NCBI RefSeq assembly: GCF_009762795.1 | Contig: NZ_CP046400.1 | Span: 1,651,501-1,715,500 of the forward strand | DNA: 64,000 nt | Reading direction: 5' to 3' | Source of the DNA: Pseudodesulfovibrio cashew | GTDB lineage: Bacteria > Desulfobacterota > Desulfovibrionia > Desulfovibrionales > Desulfovibrionaceae | Shown: positions 35,298 through 44,539 of the stretch, piece by piece | Layout: each line of letters starts with the position of its first letter | Position numbering within the stretch: position 1 is the stretch's first letter | Notes under the pieces: generated by a model | What the model saw: the letters and a program-made list of their open reading frames with translations, nothing else | Database searches by the model: none | Told to the model about the DNA's origin: nothing | Program-made: the position numbers and the translations under genes

Positions 35298-35993
35298 ATG
35301 ATCGTCTTCGTTACGGCCACCGCCAAGGAGATGCGCTCCGCCTTCGGGGGGAGCGCGCCTGCCGTGGAGCAGGGTGAGACCCGCGAGTTTTCGTTTCGGG
35401 GGCGTTCCTTGCTGCTGGCCGTTTCGGGTGTGGGACTGGTCAATGCGGCCTTGGCCGCGGGCCGGTTGCTGGATCTGCCCCGCGTGGAAGGGATGGTCAA
35501 CGTCGGCATTGCCGGAGCCTACGACGTGGAGGCGTTTCCTCTGGGAACCACCGCCTATGCCTGGCGCGAGGCGTGGCCGGAATACGGTCTGCTGGACGAG
35601 GAGGGGCGGGTCGATCCCAAGGCCATCGGCTTTCCTCAGGGCAAGGCGGGCAAGCAGCTTGTCTGGAACCGGGTCAAACTTCAGCCGGTGCGTGACGCCG
35701 GGGCCATGGGGCTGCATCTGGGCGAGTTGTGGAACCGGGCGTCGGCCCTTTCCGTGGGTTCCGTGACAGGCTCGGCGGACCGCGCCGGGTGGCTCAAGAC
35801 CGCCTTTTCCGGCGATATCGAAAACATGGAAGGGTTCGCCTTCGGCTATGCCTGCCAGAGCACCGGCGTGCCGTTTCTGGAGGTGCGGACCATCTCCAAC
35901 ATGGTTGGTTCCCGCCTTGACGGAGACTGGGACCTCAAGGGCGCGCTGGGCTCCCTTGAAGAAGCGGTCGAAACCCTTTTCTCAGGCGCGTAG
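35298..35993 (+). CDS. mqnB: Futalosine hydrolase
   Basis: MqnB removes hypoxanthine from futalosine in the alternative menaquinone pathway. The 231-residue protein belongs to the nucleoside phosphorylase fold, with VSGVGLVNAALAAGRLL, VNVGIAGAYD, the substrate region ENMEGFAFGYAC and ISNMVG near the end. The ENMEG-type motif with a following FA fits MqnB rather than MTA/SAH nucleosidase. It follows the sugar dehydrogenase by nine bases and precedes the prenyl synthase, with ubiE nearby, so most of this block serves menaquinone. Confidence 0.9.
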   Translation: MIVFVTATAKEMRSAFGGSAPAVEQGETREFSFRGRSLLLAVSGVGLVNAALAAGRLLDLPRVEGMVNVGIAGAYDVEAFPLGTTAYAWREAWPEYGLLDEEGRVDPKAIGFPQGKAGKQLVWNRVKLQPVRDAGAMGLHLGELWNRASALSVGSVTGSADRAGWLKTAFSGDIENMEGFAFGYACQSTGVPFLEVRTISNMVGSRLDGDWDLKGALGSLEEAVETLFSGA

Positions 35994-36035
35994 TTTGCTT
36001 TACTACCGGGCCGCAATCTGACACTATACCGGGAT

Positions 36036-37004
36036 ATGAACGACTTGCTTCGCTATTTCCAACGGGAACTCCCCGCCATCAACGATTTTCTCGACGCCGA
36101 AGCCGACCTGTTGAACGGTCTGGTCCGGGACGTCGCCAAACATATCATCGGCTCGGGGGGCAAGCGCATTCGGCCCATGTTGACCCTGCTGTTCGCCCGT
36201 TCCCTGGGCTACGGCAAGGACGACTATCTTGCCATCGCCTGCGCCCTGGAGCTGCTCCACTCGGCCACCCTGCTGCATGACGACTTCCTGGACGACGCGG
36301 AGTTGCGTCGCGGCAAGGTCGCATCGCACCTGAAGTTCGGGCGCACCGAGACCATCCTGGCCGGCGACGCGTTGCTCGCCCTGGCCAACGAGATGGGCGC
36401 GCGCTACGGCAACGCACGTCTTTCCTGGTTGCTGGCCAGGGGGATCATGGAGACCGCCGTGGGTGAGATCGAGGAGATCGAGTTTTCCAAGAAACCGTCA
36501 CTGGACCGGGAACGGTACATGCGGATCATCATCGGCAAGACCGCAAGGCTGATCGAGTGTGCCTGCCGCTGCGGTGCGGCCCTGGCCGGGGCCACCCCCG
36601 AGCAGGAGGACGCTGCGGGCGAATACGGACTCAACCTCGGCATCGCCTTCCAGTTGGTGGACGACGCCCTGGATTACGCCTCGCCCACCAGCGAGACCGG
36701 CAAGCCAGAGGGCGGCGACCTGAGGGAGGGCAAGGTGACCCTGCCCCTGATCCTGCTCATGGAAGATGGCGACGAGGCGGGCCGTGAGAGTCTGCTCGAA
36801 GGGTTGCAGGACGGTTCCCTGACCGCCAGCCAGTGCGAAGCCGTGCTGGAGCAGGTCCGAGAGGGACGCTACTCGGAGAAGACCCGTGACGAAGCCTCTG
36901 CCTACGTGGAAAAGGCCAAGGCGTGTCTGGACGGATTCCCTCCGGGCGAGGAACTGACCGTCCTCAAGCAGGCCGCGGATTTCGTACTGACCAGAACCAA
37001 GTAA
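36036..37004 (+). CDS. ispB: Polyprenyl diphosphate synthase
   Basis: The 322-residue trans-prenyltransferase builds the long isoprenoid side chain used for menaquinone. The first Asp-rich motif is DDFLD (residues 82-86) within LLHDDFLDDAELRRGK; the second is QLVDDALDY. GGKRIRPMLTLLFA binds the allylic diphosphate. Chain length cannot be read with certainty from sequence. It lies 42 bp downstream of mqnB and ends at a terminator. Confidence 0.92.
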   Translation: MNDLLRYFQRELPAINDFLDAEADLLNGLVRDVAKHIIGSGGKRIRPMLTLLFARSLGYGKDDYLAIACALELLHSATLLHDDFLDDAELRRGKVASHLKFGRTETILAGDALLALANEMGARYGNARLSWLLARGIMETAVGEIEEIEFSKKPSLDRERYMRIIIGKTARLIECACRCGAALAGATPEQEDAAGEYGLNLGIAFQLVDDALDYASPTSETGKPEGGDLREGKVTLPLILLMEDGDEAGRESLLEGLQDGSLTASQCEAVLEQVREGRYSEKTRDEASAYVEKAKACLDGFPPGEELTVLKQAADFVLTRTK

Positions 37005-37008
37005 TTTC

Positions 37009-37037
37009 AGGCCGGGCCCGCTGGGGCCCGGCCTTTC
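37009..37037 (+). terminator. Terminator of the menaquinone block
   Basis: Perfect stem AGGCCGGGCCC-GCTG-GGGCCCGGCCT, starting four bases after the stop, followed by only a short T stretch (TTTC). Confidence 0.78.
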
Positions 37038-37065
37038 GCATTTGATATAGAGAGGAGAAACCGAC

Positions 37066-40062
37066 ATGCTGTGCCGTGTTATCGTGGGTTTGAAGGAAAA
37101 CGTTCGTGACGTCGTGGGCGAAAAGGTCGCCCGCAAGATCAAGAGCGAGCTGGGCATGGACGTGCGCGGCGTGCGCATCGTCAACGTCTTCACCCTGGAA
37201 GGGCTGGAACAGGAGCAGGTGGACCTCGCCCTCGAGCGGGCGGCCCTGCACGATCCCGTGCTGCACGAGGCCTCTCTCGCCCCCCTGGCCCGCGACTTCG
37301 ACTGGATTCTCGAGGTCGGCTTCCGCCCCGGCGTGACCGACAACGAAGGCCGGACCGCCAAGGAAACCCTGGGCGTGGTTCTCGGGCTCTCCAAGGAGGC
37401 CCTGGAAACGGTCAAGGTCTACACCTCCAAGCAGTACCTCGTTACCGCGGACATGGACGAGGACGGCATCCGTCACGTGGCCAAGGACCTGCTCGCCAAC
37501 GAACTGATCCAGCGCTACGAGTACAAGTCCTCCGCCGTCTGGGCCGATGAGCCCGGCTTCGAGGCAAAGGCCGCCCGGGTCACCGGCCAGGCGTCCGACG
37601 AGGTTGCGATCATCCCGCTCTCTACCATGAGCGACGATGAGCTGATGGATTTCTCCCGGGCCAACACCCTGGCCCTGTCTCTGCGCGAGTTGCATGACAT
37701 CCGCGCCTACTATGCGGACCCTGCGGTGCGGGCCGAGCGCGAGGCCATGAGCCTGGCCGCCGATCCCACCGACGCCGAGATAGAGGTCCTGGCCCAGACC
37801 TGGTCCGAGCACTGCAAACACAAGATTTTTTCCGCCAGGATCAACTACGAGAACAGGGAGACCGGCAAGACCTCCGAGTTCTCCAGCCTGTACAAGACGT
37901 TCATTCAGGGCTCCACCAAGCAGATCCGCGAGCGCAACGCGGCCACCCGCGAGGGCGGCGACTACTGCCTCTCTGTCTTTAAGGACAACGCGGGCGTCAT
38001 CTCCTTTTCCGACAAGATCAACGTCTGCGTGAAGATGGAGACCCACAACTCCCCGTCCGCCCTGGACCCGTACGGCGGAGCGCTGACCGGCATCGTGGGC
38101 GTCAACCGCGACCCCATGGGCACGGGCATCGGCGCCAACCTGCTCTGCAACACCGACGTGTTCTGCTTCGCCTCTCCCTTCCATGAGGGCGAGCTGCCGC
38201 CCCGGCTGCTGCATCCCAGGCGTGTGTTCGAGGGTGTACGCGAGGGCGTGGAGCACGGCGGCAACAAGTCCGGCATTCCCACGGTCAACGGCTCCATCGT
38301 CTTCGACGAGCGCTACCTGGGCAAACCCCTGGTCTACTGCGGCACCATCGGCACCATGCCGGTGGAGGTGGCGGGACGTCCTTCCCATGAGAAATGCGCC
38401 ATGCCCGGCGACTGCATCGTCATGTCCGGCGGCCGCATCGGCGCGGACGGCATCCACGGCGCGACCTTCTCGTCCGAGGAACTGCACGAGGGCTCACCGG
38501 CCACTGCGGTTCAGATCGGCGACCCCATCACCCAGCGCAAGATGTACGATTTTCTGATGCGCGCCCGTGATCTCGGCCTGTACAACGCCATCACCGACAA
38601 CGGCGCGGGCGGGCTCTCCTCGTCCGTGGGCGAGATGGCCGAGGACTCCGGCGGCTTCGAGATGGATCTGGCCAAGGCCCCGCTGAAGTACGACGGGCTC
38701 CGCCCCTGGGAGATTCTTATCTCCGAAGCCCAGGAGCGCATGACCATGGCCGTGCCGCCCGAGAAGCTGGACCGGTTCATGGCCCTGTCCGCCGAGATGG
38801 ACGTGGAGTCCACCGTGCTCGGCAGCTTCAACGAGTCCGGCAAGTATCTGGTCAAGTACAACGACAAGATCGTCACCTGCCTGGACATGGAATTCCTGCA
38901 CAACGGCGTGCCGCAGATGTCCCTGGACGCCGTCTGGGAGCGTCCGGCCATCAAGGACGAGCCCGTGCCCGAACCCGCCGACCAGGGCGGAGTGCTCAAG
39001 GCCATGCTCGGCAGGCTGAACATCTGCTCCAAGGAGTACGTGGTGCGCCAGTACGACCATGAGGTCCAGGGCCGCAGCGCGGTCAAGCCCATGGTCGGCG
39101 TCAAGGCCGACGGCCCGTCCGACGCTGGCGTGGTCCGGCCCGAGCTGGACAGTGACCAGGGACTGGTCATCTCCCACGGCATCTGCCCGCAGTTCTCCGA
39201 CCTCGACACCTACTGGATGATGGCCAACGCCATCGACGAGGGCATCCGCAACGCCGTCGCCGTGGGCGCGGACGTCAGCTACATGGCGGGCTGCGACAAC
39301 TTCTGCTGGTGCGACCCGGTCCAGTCCGAGTCCACCCCCGACGGCCACTACAAGCTGGCCCAGCTGGTGCGCGCCAACCAGGCACTGGCCCACTACTGCC
39401 TCGGCTTCGGTGTCCCGTGCGTTTCCGGCAAGGACTCCATGAAGAACGACTACAAGGGCGGCGGCCAGAAAATCTCCATTCCGCCCACCGTGCTCTTCTC
39501 GGTCATCGGCGTCATCCCGGACGTGAACAAGTGCCTGACCTCCGATTTCAAGCGGGAAGGCGACCGCATCTACATGCTCGGCCTGACCCGGCCCGAGTTC
39601 GGCGGCAGCGAGATCGGCGCGGAGCTGGGCTTCTCCAGTTCCCGTGTCCCGCAGGTGGATCTGATCTCGGCCAAGAAACGCTATGAGACCATGTTCGCGG
39701 CCACCCAGGCCGGGCTGGTCAACGCGGCTCATGACTGCTCCGACGGCGGTTTTGCCGTGGCCCTGGCCGAGATGTGCGTCGGCGGCCGCCTGGGCGCTGA
39801 CGTGGACCTCGCGAAGCTGCCTGTGAACGGCGACCTGAACGTCACCGGCAAGCTCTACGCCGAGTCCGCCAGTCGGCTGCTTGTCTCCGTGCCGGAGGAC
39901 AAGGCCGAGGCTTTCGAAGCCGCCTTTGCCGGGCAGACCTTCGCTTGCGTGGGCACGGTCTCTGACTCCGGCAAGCTGGCTGTCGCCAACGGCGGAGCTC
40001 CGGTGCTGGAAGAAGGCGTCGAGGCCCTGGCCACCGCCTTCAAGGAGACGCTCAACTGGTAA
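37066..40062 (+). CDS. purL: Phosphoribosylformylglycinamidine synthase (long PurL with PurS-like N-terminus)
   Basis: The 998-residue protein converts FGAR to FGAM in purine synthesis. Residues 1-165 look like two PurS-like repeats (the second begins about DFDWILEVGFRPGVTDNEG). The PurL catalytic core follows with TWSEHCKHK, METHNSPSALDPYGGALTG, GNKSGIPTVNG and a second AIR-synthase half (VSGKDSMKNDY, AAHDCSDGGFAVALAEM). The C-terminal glutaminase of 1,300-residue enzymes is absent, so a separate PurQ is needed. AGGAG precedes the ATG. It is monocistronic. Confidence 0.94.
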   Translation: MLCRVIVGLKENVRDVVGEKVARKIKSELGMDVRGVRIVNVFTLEGLEQEQVDLALERAALHDPVLHEASLAPLARDFDWILEVGFRPGVTDNEGRTAKETLGVVLGLSKEALETVKVYTSKQYLVTADMDEDGIRHVAKDLLANELIQRYEYKSSAVWADEPGFEAKAARVTGQASDEVAIIPLSTMSDDELMDFSRANTLALSLRELHDIRAYYADPAVRAEREAMSLAADPTDAEIEVLAQTWSEHCKHKIFSARINYENRETGKTSEFSSLYKTFIQGSTKQIRERNAATREGGDYCLSVFKDNAGVISFSDKINVCVKMETHNSPSALDPYGGALTGIVGVNRDPMGTGIGANLLCNTDVFCFASPFHEGELPPRLLHPRRVFEGVREGVEHGGNKSGIPTVNGSIVFDERYLGKPLVYCGTIGTMPVEVAGRPSHEKCAMPGDCIVMSGGRIGADGIHGATFSSEELHEGSPATAVQIGDPITQRKMYDFLMRARDLGLYNAITDNGAGGLSSSVGEMAEDSGGFEMDLAKAPLKYDGLRPWEILISEAQERMTMAVPPEKLDRFMALSAEMDVESTVLGSFNESGKYLVKYNDKIVTCLDMEFLHNGVPQMSLDAVWERPAIKDEPVPEPADQGGVLKAMLGRLNICSKEYVVRQYDHEVQGRSAVKPMVGVKADGPSDAGVVRPELDSDQGLVISHGICPQFSDLDTYWMMANAIDEGIRNAVAVGADVSYMAGCDNFCWCDPVQSESTPDGHYKLAQLVRANQALAHYCLGFGVPCVSGKDSMKNDYKGGGQKISIPPTVLFSVIGVIPDVNKCLTSDFKREGDRIYMLGLTRPEFGGSEIGAELGFSSSRVPQVDLISAKKRYETMFAATQAGLVNAAHDCSDGGFAVALAEMCVGGRLGADVDLAKLPVNGDLNVTGKLYAESASRLLVSVPEDKAEAFEAAFAGQTFACVGTVSDSGKLAVANGGAPVLEEGVEALATAFKETLNW

Positions 40063-40096
40063 GATAGACACCCCCCGGTTTTATGATATCAACTGC

Positions 40097-40125
40097 TTTA
40101 CCTTGCTGGAAAAACCTCCTATAGA
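40097..40125 (+). promoter_or_regulatory. Possible sigma-70 promoter of the cytochrome/chemoreceptor pair
   Basis: TTTACC and TATAGA are separated by 17 bases, upstream of the cytochrome gene. The match is moderate. The inverted repeat TTGCTC/GAGCAA lies just downstream (40153-40171). Confidence 0.4.
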
Positions 40126-40196
40126 CATGACAGGGTAAGGTTAGAATCCTATTTGCTCTGTTGGTTGAGCAAGGCTTTTGGTACGGGGGGTATACA

Positions 40197-40679
40197 TTGT
40201 TTGAAACAGTCTGGTTCAAAGGCTGCCCGATATGCATCGTGGCGGCCTTTTTTTTGGTCTTCGGCATGGCCTTGGCTGCTCATGCCGAGGAGAGTCGGTA
40301 CGTCGGTTCCGATGCATGTGCCGAATGTCATGAGCAGGAGTACAAGAACTACAAGCAGTATTCGAAAAAGGCGCATTCCGGCCGTTCCGTCAAGCATATG
40401 GCGGGCGATCTGACACCGGAAGAGCTGAAGGAATGCTTCGAATGTCATGTGACCGGGTACGGCAAGCCTGGCGGTTTCGTCAGCTTCGAGGAGACGCCTG
40501 AGCTCGCTGACGCCGGCTGCGAGAGTTGTCATGGCCCCGGCTACGCCCATGTGGAGTCCGGCGGCGACAGCGATTTGATAAAGGGTAAGCTGGTCCTGGA
40601 AGACTGCTCGCATTGCCACAATGCCGAGCGGGTCGAGGCGTTTGACTTCAAGCCGCTGATTTTCGGCGGCGCGCACTAG
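40197..40679 (+). CDS. Periplasmic four-haem c-type cytochrome
   Basis: The 160-residue protein has a signal peptide ending AHA (residue 30) and four haem motifs: CAECH (41-45), CFECH (80-84), CESCH (108-112) and CSHCH (137-141). The spacing resembles the cytochrome c-554-like family rather than type I tetrahaem c3. The start is inferred as TTG at 40197 because a G6 ribosome site lies six bases upstream and the resulting leader is a good signal; an in-frame TTG at 40161 is an alternative. It ends nine bases before the haem-binding chemoreceptor, so the pair is an operon and may exchange electrons. Confidence 0.85.
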   Translation: MFETVWFKGCPICIVAAFFLVFGMALAAHAEESRYVGSDACAECHEQEYKNYKQYSKKAHSGRSVKHMAGDLTPEELKECFECHVTGYGKPGGFVSFEETPELADAGCESCHGPGYAHVESGGDSDLIKGKLVLEDCSHCHNAERVEAFDFKPLIFGGAH

Positions 40680-40688
40680 GGGAGATTC

Positions 40689-42704
40689 ATGAAATTCATC
40701 AATCAATCCCTTGGCGTCAAAGTCATACTCCTGTCCTCGCTGATGACCATTCTGGCATTCACGGGGCTCTTCATCTACAATTCCTATTCCACTTACGATC
40801 ATTACCTTTCGGAGGTAAAGCAGGCCGCTTCCAGGGAGGCCGACCTGCTGTATATCGCCATTGAGGACCCCATGTCGGTGGGGGACAACGACGGCACCAT
40901 CATCAAGTTTCTCCAGTTGGCCGAGCGGTATCCCGACACGCGGGCCTATCTGACCGACTGGAAGGGTGAGGTCACCTATTCAACCGATGACGAGGCCACT
41001 CGAAAGTCCATTTACGACCTGCGCAAGGAAGACGGCATCTCCGGGATGGTCAAGCAGGGACTGGATGAGGCCATCGGGGATGGGACTTTGCTGGAAATCG
41101 ACGGCAAGCTCCAGTTCCTGGAGGTCAAGCCCATCCCCAACAACCCGTTTTGCTACCACTGTCACGGCAGGAGTCGCAAAATCCTGGGCACCATGGTCAT
41201 GACCGTGGATGTGAGTAAGCAGTTCGCCGCCCTCAAGCAGAGCCAGATCCGCTCAGCGGGAATTTCCGTCGTCGGGGTAGTGGCCCTGCTGTCGGTCCTC
41301 ATCCTGTTCATGCGCAAGTCCGTGGTCAACCGGATCACGGATATCGCCGCCACCACCGAAGAGGTCTCCAAAGGGAACCTGGACGCGCGCTTCACTGTCA
41401 AGGGACAGGACGAGATCGCGTCCCTGGCCCAGTACCTCGGCGAGATGGTCGCGCAGATCAAGGATCAGCTCCAATACAACAAGTCGGTGCTTGAAGGCAT
41501 CGTGGTGCCCCTGTTCGTTACCGACGGAGAGGAGCGTCTCCAGTACGTCAACCCGCCTCTGCGGGAGATTCTCGGCATGTCCGAGCAGGAGGCCATGGGC
41601 AGAATCGTCTCCGAGGTCTTCGTCTGTGGAGAAGGGGACGACAGCTGCGACGCGGCACAGGTCATATCACGGGGAACGGCCCTGTCCGGCCATTTCCACT
41701 ATGTCCGTTCCGACGGCGTGTCCTTTCCGCTTCATTTCGAGGCATCGCCTCTGCTTGACGCGGAGGGCACCGCAGTCGGAGCCATCTGCGTATTGATCGA
41801 CCTCACCCGCGAGGAGGAGGATCGAAAGAATATCGAGGCCCAGCGCCAGAATCTGCTCGTGGTGGCCAATGAGGTCACGGACGTCGCCAATCGCCTCAAC
41901 GAGGCGTCCGACATCCTGTCCGAGCAGATGAGCGCCTTGGCCAATGGTGTGGATACTTCCGCGGCACAGACCGGTCAGGTGGCCACGGCCATGGAGGAGA
42001 TGAACGCCACGGTGCTCGAGGTCGCCAGGAACGCGTCCGAGACATCCGAGGCATCCACTCGGGCCAACAAGGTCGCAGCCGAAGGCGGCGTGGTAGTCAG
42101 TAATACTGTCAGTGAGATCAACGCTGTGGCCGAGATCACCGAGACCCTGGCCGATGCGCTCGGCTCCCTCTCGGATCGAGCCGAGAATATCGGCAAGGTC
42201 ATGGCGGTCATCAACGATATTGCGGACCAGACCAATCTGCTCGCCCTGAACGCGGCCATCGAGGCCGCCCGGGCAGGAGAGGCCGGGCGAGGGTTCGCCG
42301 TGGTGGCCGACGAGGTGCGCAAGCTGGCAGAAAAGACCATGGTCGCCACCAAGGAAGTGGAAGGGGCCATCTCCCTTATCCAGCAGTCCACAGGCGATGT
42401 GGTACGCGAGATGGATACGGCCCGGGAGCGCGTGCTCAACACTTCCGGCATGGCCAAGGAGGCCGGTTCGGTGCTCGACGAGATAGTGACCCATTCCAAC
42501 GTCATGGCCGACATGGTCCGGGGCATCGCAACGGCGGCGGAGCAGCAGTCCTCCACCTCGGATGAGATCAATACGTCGGTTACGCAGATCAATAGCCTCT
42601 CCCAGGAGGTGCTCTCGGGCATCCGCGAGTCCAATCGGGGGATTCAGGAAGTCTCGGAGATGGCGTCCAACCTCAGCGAGTTGGTAGCCAAATTCCGTGA
42701 GTAG
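40689..42704 (+). CDS. Haem-binding methyl-accepting chemotaxis protein (DcrA-like)
   Basis: The 671-residue receptor has TM1 at about residues 10-30 and a periplasmic domain with one c-type haem motif, CYHCH (155-159). Next come TM2 at about 189-208, HAMP at 209-262, a PAS domain at about 268-375, and a full MCP signalling domain with the hairpin tip [20 protein letters not shown] covalent haem in an MCP sensor domain is the hallmark of DcrA of D. vulgaris, a proposed oxygen/redox chemoreceptor. GGAGA precedes the ATG. The adjoining cytochrome and the oxygen-defence genes downstream support redox sensing. Confidence 0.92.
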   Translation: MKFINQSLGVKVILLSSLMTILAFTGLFIYNSYSTYDHYLSEVKQAASREADLLYIAIEDPMSVGDNDGTIIKFLQLAERYPDTRAYLTDWKGEVTYSTDDEATRKSIYDLRKEDGISGMVKQGLDEAIGDGTLLEIDGKLQFLEVKPIPNNPFCYHCHGRSRKILGTMVMTVDVSKQFAALKQSQIRSAGISVVGVVALLSVLILFMRKSVVNRITDIAATTEEVSKGNLDARFTVKGQDEIASLAQYLGEMVAQIKDQLQYNKSVLEGIVVPLFVTDGEERLQYVNPPLREILGMSEQEAMGRIVSEVFVCGEGDDSCDAAQVISRGTALSGHFHYVRSDGVSFPLHFEASPLLDAEGTAVGAICVLIDLTREEEDRKNIEAQRQNLLVVANEVTDVANRLNEASDILSEQMSALANGVDTSAAQTGQVATAMEEMNATVLEVARNASETSEASTRANKVAAEGGVVVSNTVSEINAVAEITETLADALGSLSDRAENIGKVMAVINDIADQTNLLALNAAIEAARAGEAGRGFAVVADEVRKLAEKTMVATKEVEGAISLIQQSTGDVVREMDTARERVLNTSGMAKEAGSVLDEIVTHSNVMADMVRGIATAAEQQSSTSDEINTSVTQINSLSQEVLSGIRESNRGIQEVSEMASNLSELVAKFRE

Positions 42705-42732
42705 CGGATGATCAAATCGGTATGAAAACATG

Positions 42733-42761
42733 GCGGTCCGGCTTTGCGCCGGGCCGCTTTT
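42733..42761 (+). terminator. Terminator of the chemoreceptor operon
   Basis: GCGGTCCGGC-TTTGC-GCCGGGCCGC (one G-U pair in RNA) followed by TTTTCC, 29 bases after the stop. Confidence 0.85.
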
Positions 42762-42913
42762 CCACAATTCCCCTATGCTCCTTCCATGAAAAAATCGGGG
42801 ATTGCCCATGGTTTCAGGCAGTAGGAGCTGATTTTCCTACTGCCCACAAAGGGTATTTGCGCCGAATGGAATTCTGGGGTAGGTGAGAAAATCTTTTGAC
42901 GAGATTCATGCTC

Positions 42914-42942
42914 TTGACACGCATACTATAATACAATAGTAA
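42914..42942 (+). promoter_or_regulatory. perR promoter overlapped by a palindromic operator
   Basis: TTGACA (42914-42919), a 17-bp spacer and TAGTAA (42937-42942) form a promoter. The perfect palindrome TACTATAATACAATAGTA (42924-42941) covers the spacer and the -10, as expected for an autorepressor site. Confidence 0.65.
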
Positions 42943-42972
42943 TTATTTCTACAAAGCGAATGGAGGTGGCCT

Positions 42973-43371
42973 ATGGCTTCCGATGAAGGATTCCGACTTT
43001 CCAAACAGCGGAAAGTGATTTTGGAAGAATTGAGAAAGGTTAAGACGCACCCCACTGCCGACGAGGTGTATGACATGGTGCGCAAGATCATACCCCGCAT
43101 CAGTCTTGGGACTGTGTATCGCAACCTTGAATTTCTGAGTAACCGGGGCTTGGTTCTCAAACTCGGTGCGCCTGGCGCACAGAAGCGGTTTGACGGGACT
43201 CCCGAGCCGCATCCGCACATCCGGTGTGCCGTATGCACCCGTGTGGTCGATGTGGAGTGCAATATTTCCATCCCGGACATTCCGGAGGAGTGTACTTCCG
43301 GGTACAAGATCCTCAGCACCAATGTGGAGTTCGTGGGTGTGTGTCCCCAGTGCCAGGAGTCGCAGCAGTAA
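42973..43371 (+). CDS. perR: Fur-family regulator, PerR type
   Basis: The 132-residue protein has the Fur winged helix (RLSKQRKVILEEL; ISLGTVYRNLEFLSNRGLV) and a C-terminal dimer domain. The structural zinc site is Cys85, Cys88, Cys124 and Cys127. Asp74, His80 and His82 could form the regulatory metal site, where Asp rather than Glu is typical of peroxide-sensing PerR. Position next to rubrerythrin and the other oxygen-defence genes supports PerR. GGAGGT precedes the ATG. A palindrome over its promoter suggests autoregulation. Confidence 0.88.
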   Translation: MASDEGFRLSKQRKVILEELRKVKTHPTADEVYDMVRKIIPRISLGTVYRNLEFLSNRGLVLKLGAPGAQKRFDGTPEPHPHIRCAVCTRVVDVECNISIPDIPEECTSGYKILSTNVEFVGVCPQCQESQQ

Positions 43372-43398
43372 ATCTGCCTAGACGCAATCGAACAAGCG

Positions 43399-43449
43399 AA
43401 AACGGCGGGGCCGGCAGCGAAAGCTGTCCGGCCCCGCCGTTTTGTTTTG
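43399..43449 (+). terminator. perR terminator
   Basis: A 16-bp arm AAAACGGCGGGGCCGG pairs with CCGGCCCCGCCGTTTT, with an inner CAGC-GAAA-GCTG tetraloop hairpin. It is symmetric with A and T runs and so possibly bidirectional. Confidence 0.9.
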
Positions 43450-43728
43450 GTGATTGCGATACCGGCAGTGATCGCCGATTGACTTCTCTGCGTATCGGCC
43501 GGGACTCGATCTATTTATGACGCAGTCTTGGCGAACCTTTCATCATGCAGGCTGCCACTGTGCTGCCTGATGACATGGTTTTGCCGAGCCTGGCTATAGT
43601 TGCTGCAGCCGTCAGAACACCGTTTACCTCTCTTTTTTGAACCTTCAATGTGGAGGTGTGTCATTTTCGGGTTTTTCATCGGTTATGGGCGTCAGGTATG
43701 TAATTTCCTTTTTTTTCTTTTCGCGCAC
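43450..43728. other. Intergenic stretch upstream of the rubrerythrin promoter
   Basis: No gene is supported in these bases. A 66-codon open frame at 43600-43800 has no ribosome site and runs through the promoter region. The T-rich stretch at 43707-43722 lies just upstream of the promoter. Confidence 0.5.
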
Positions 43729-43757
43729 TTGACAAGCCCTGATTTCACAATTAGTAA
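43729..43757 (+). promoter_or_regulatory. Rubrerythrin promoter, same form as the perR promoter
   Basis: TTGACA (43729-43734), 17-bp spacer and TAGTAA (43752-43757). The hexamers and spacing are identical to the perR promoter. A second weaker candidate (TTGAAT at 43793, TACTAT at 43815) lies directly before the palindrome at 43820. Confidence 0.6.
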
Positions 43758-43819
43758 TAGTTCTCAAGTTGGAAGTAAAACTTTCTTTTTATTTGAATAG
43801 TCATTGGTTATTTCTACTA

Positions 43820-43838
43820 TTGATAATGCCATTATCAA
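43820..43838. promoter_or_regulatory. Perfect 19-bp palindrome, probable PerR/Fur operator
   Basis: TTGATAATGCCATTATCAA is an exact 8-3-8 inverted repeat containing the GATAAT/ATTATC halves of Fur-family boxes. It sits about 100 bp upstream of rbr and downstream of the first promoter, in position to block transcription. Confidence 0.72.
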
Positions 43839-43939
43839 GACAATTTCCCGCTGGGGATGGATTTTCGTCCACGATGTGTTAGATAAGAGCTTAGCGTAGA
43901 AATCGGATAACCCAATTAAGATATGTCTCAGGAGGAATG

Positions 43940-44512
43940 ATGTCGCTCAAAGGAACCCAGACCGAAAAAAATATCATGATCGCCTTTGCCGGTGAATCTC
44001 AGGCCCGTAACCGCTACACCTACTTCGCCAGCGCGGCCAAGAAGGAAGGTTACGTACAGATTTCCAAAATTTTCGAAGAGACCGCAGGTCATGAAAAGGA
44101 ACATGCCAAGCGGCTGTTCAAATTCCTCGAGGGCGGCGACGCCGAGGTCATGGCCTCCTATCCTGCGGGCGTGATCGGCACGACCCTCGAGAACCTCAAG
44201 GCCGCGGCTGCGGGTGAAAACGAGGAGTACAGCCACATGTACCCCGAGTTCGCCAAGATCGCCCGCGAGGAGGGCTTCCCCGAGATCGCCGCCGTCATGG
44301 AGAATATCGCCGTGGCCGAGAAGTACCACGAGGAGCGTTACCTCTCCCTGGCCAAGAACATCACGGACGACAGGGTGTTCGTCAAGGATGCGGAAATCGT
44401 CTGGCGCTGCCAGAACTGCGGCTTCAATCACAAGGGCACCACAGCCCCTGTGAAGTGCCCGGCCTGCGATCATCCCCAGGCCCATTTCGAGATCAAAGAC
44501 ACCAACTGGTAA
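43940..44512 (+). CDS. rbr: Rubrerythrin
   Basis: Rubrerythrin reduces hydrogen peroxide in anaerobes, taking electrons from rubredoxin. The 190-residue protein has the four-helix diiron domain with ExxH motifs (AGHEKEHAK; MENIAVAEKYHEER) and a C-terminal rubredoxin-like FeS4 site, CQNCG and CPACDHP. GGAGGA precedes ATGATG; the second ATG gives the usual MSLKGT start and better spacing. dfx follows by 27 bp with its own ribosome site, so the two are probably cotranscribed. The palindrome upstream suggests peroxide control. Confidence 0.96.
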   Translation: MSLKGTQTEKNIMIAFAGESQARNRYTYFASAAKKEGYVQISKIFEETAGHEKEHAKRLFKFLEGGDAEVMASYPAGVIGTTLENLKAAAAGENEEYSHMYPEFAKIAREEGFPEIAAVMENIAVAEKYHEERYLSLAKNITDDRVFVKDAEIVWRCQNCGFNHKGTTAPVKCPACDHPQAHFEIKDTNW

Positions 44513-44539
44513 ACAACAAACTTTTAAGGAGTTTTATCA

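Noticed and set aside
43600..43800. 66-codon plus-strand frame upstream of rubrerythrin
   Set aside because: It has no ribosome site, it overlaps the promoter, and its hydrophobic part is coded by the T-rich run.
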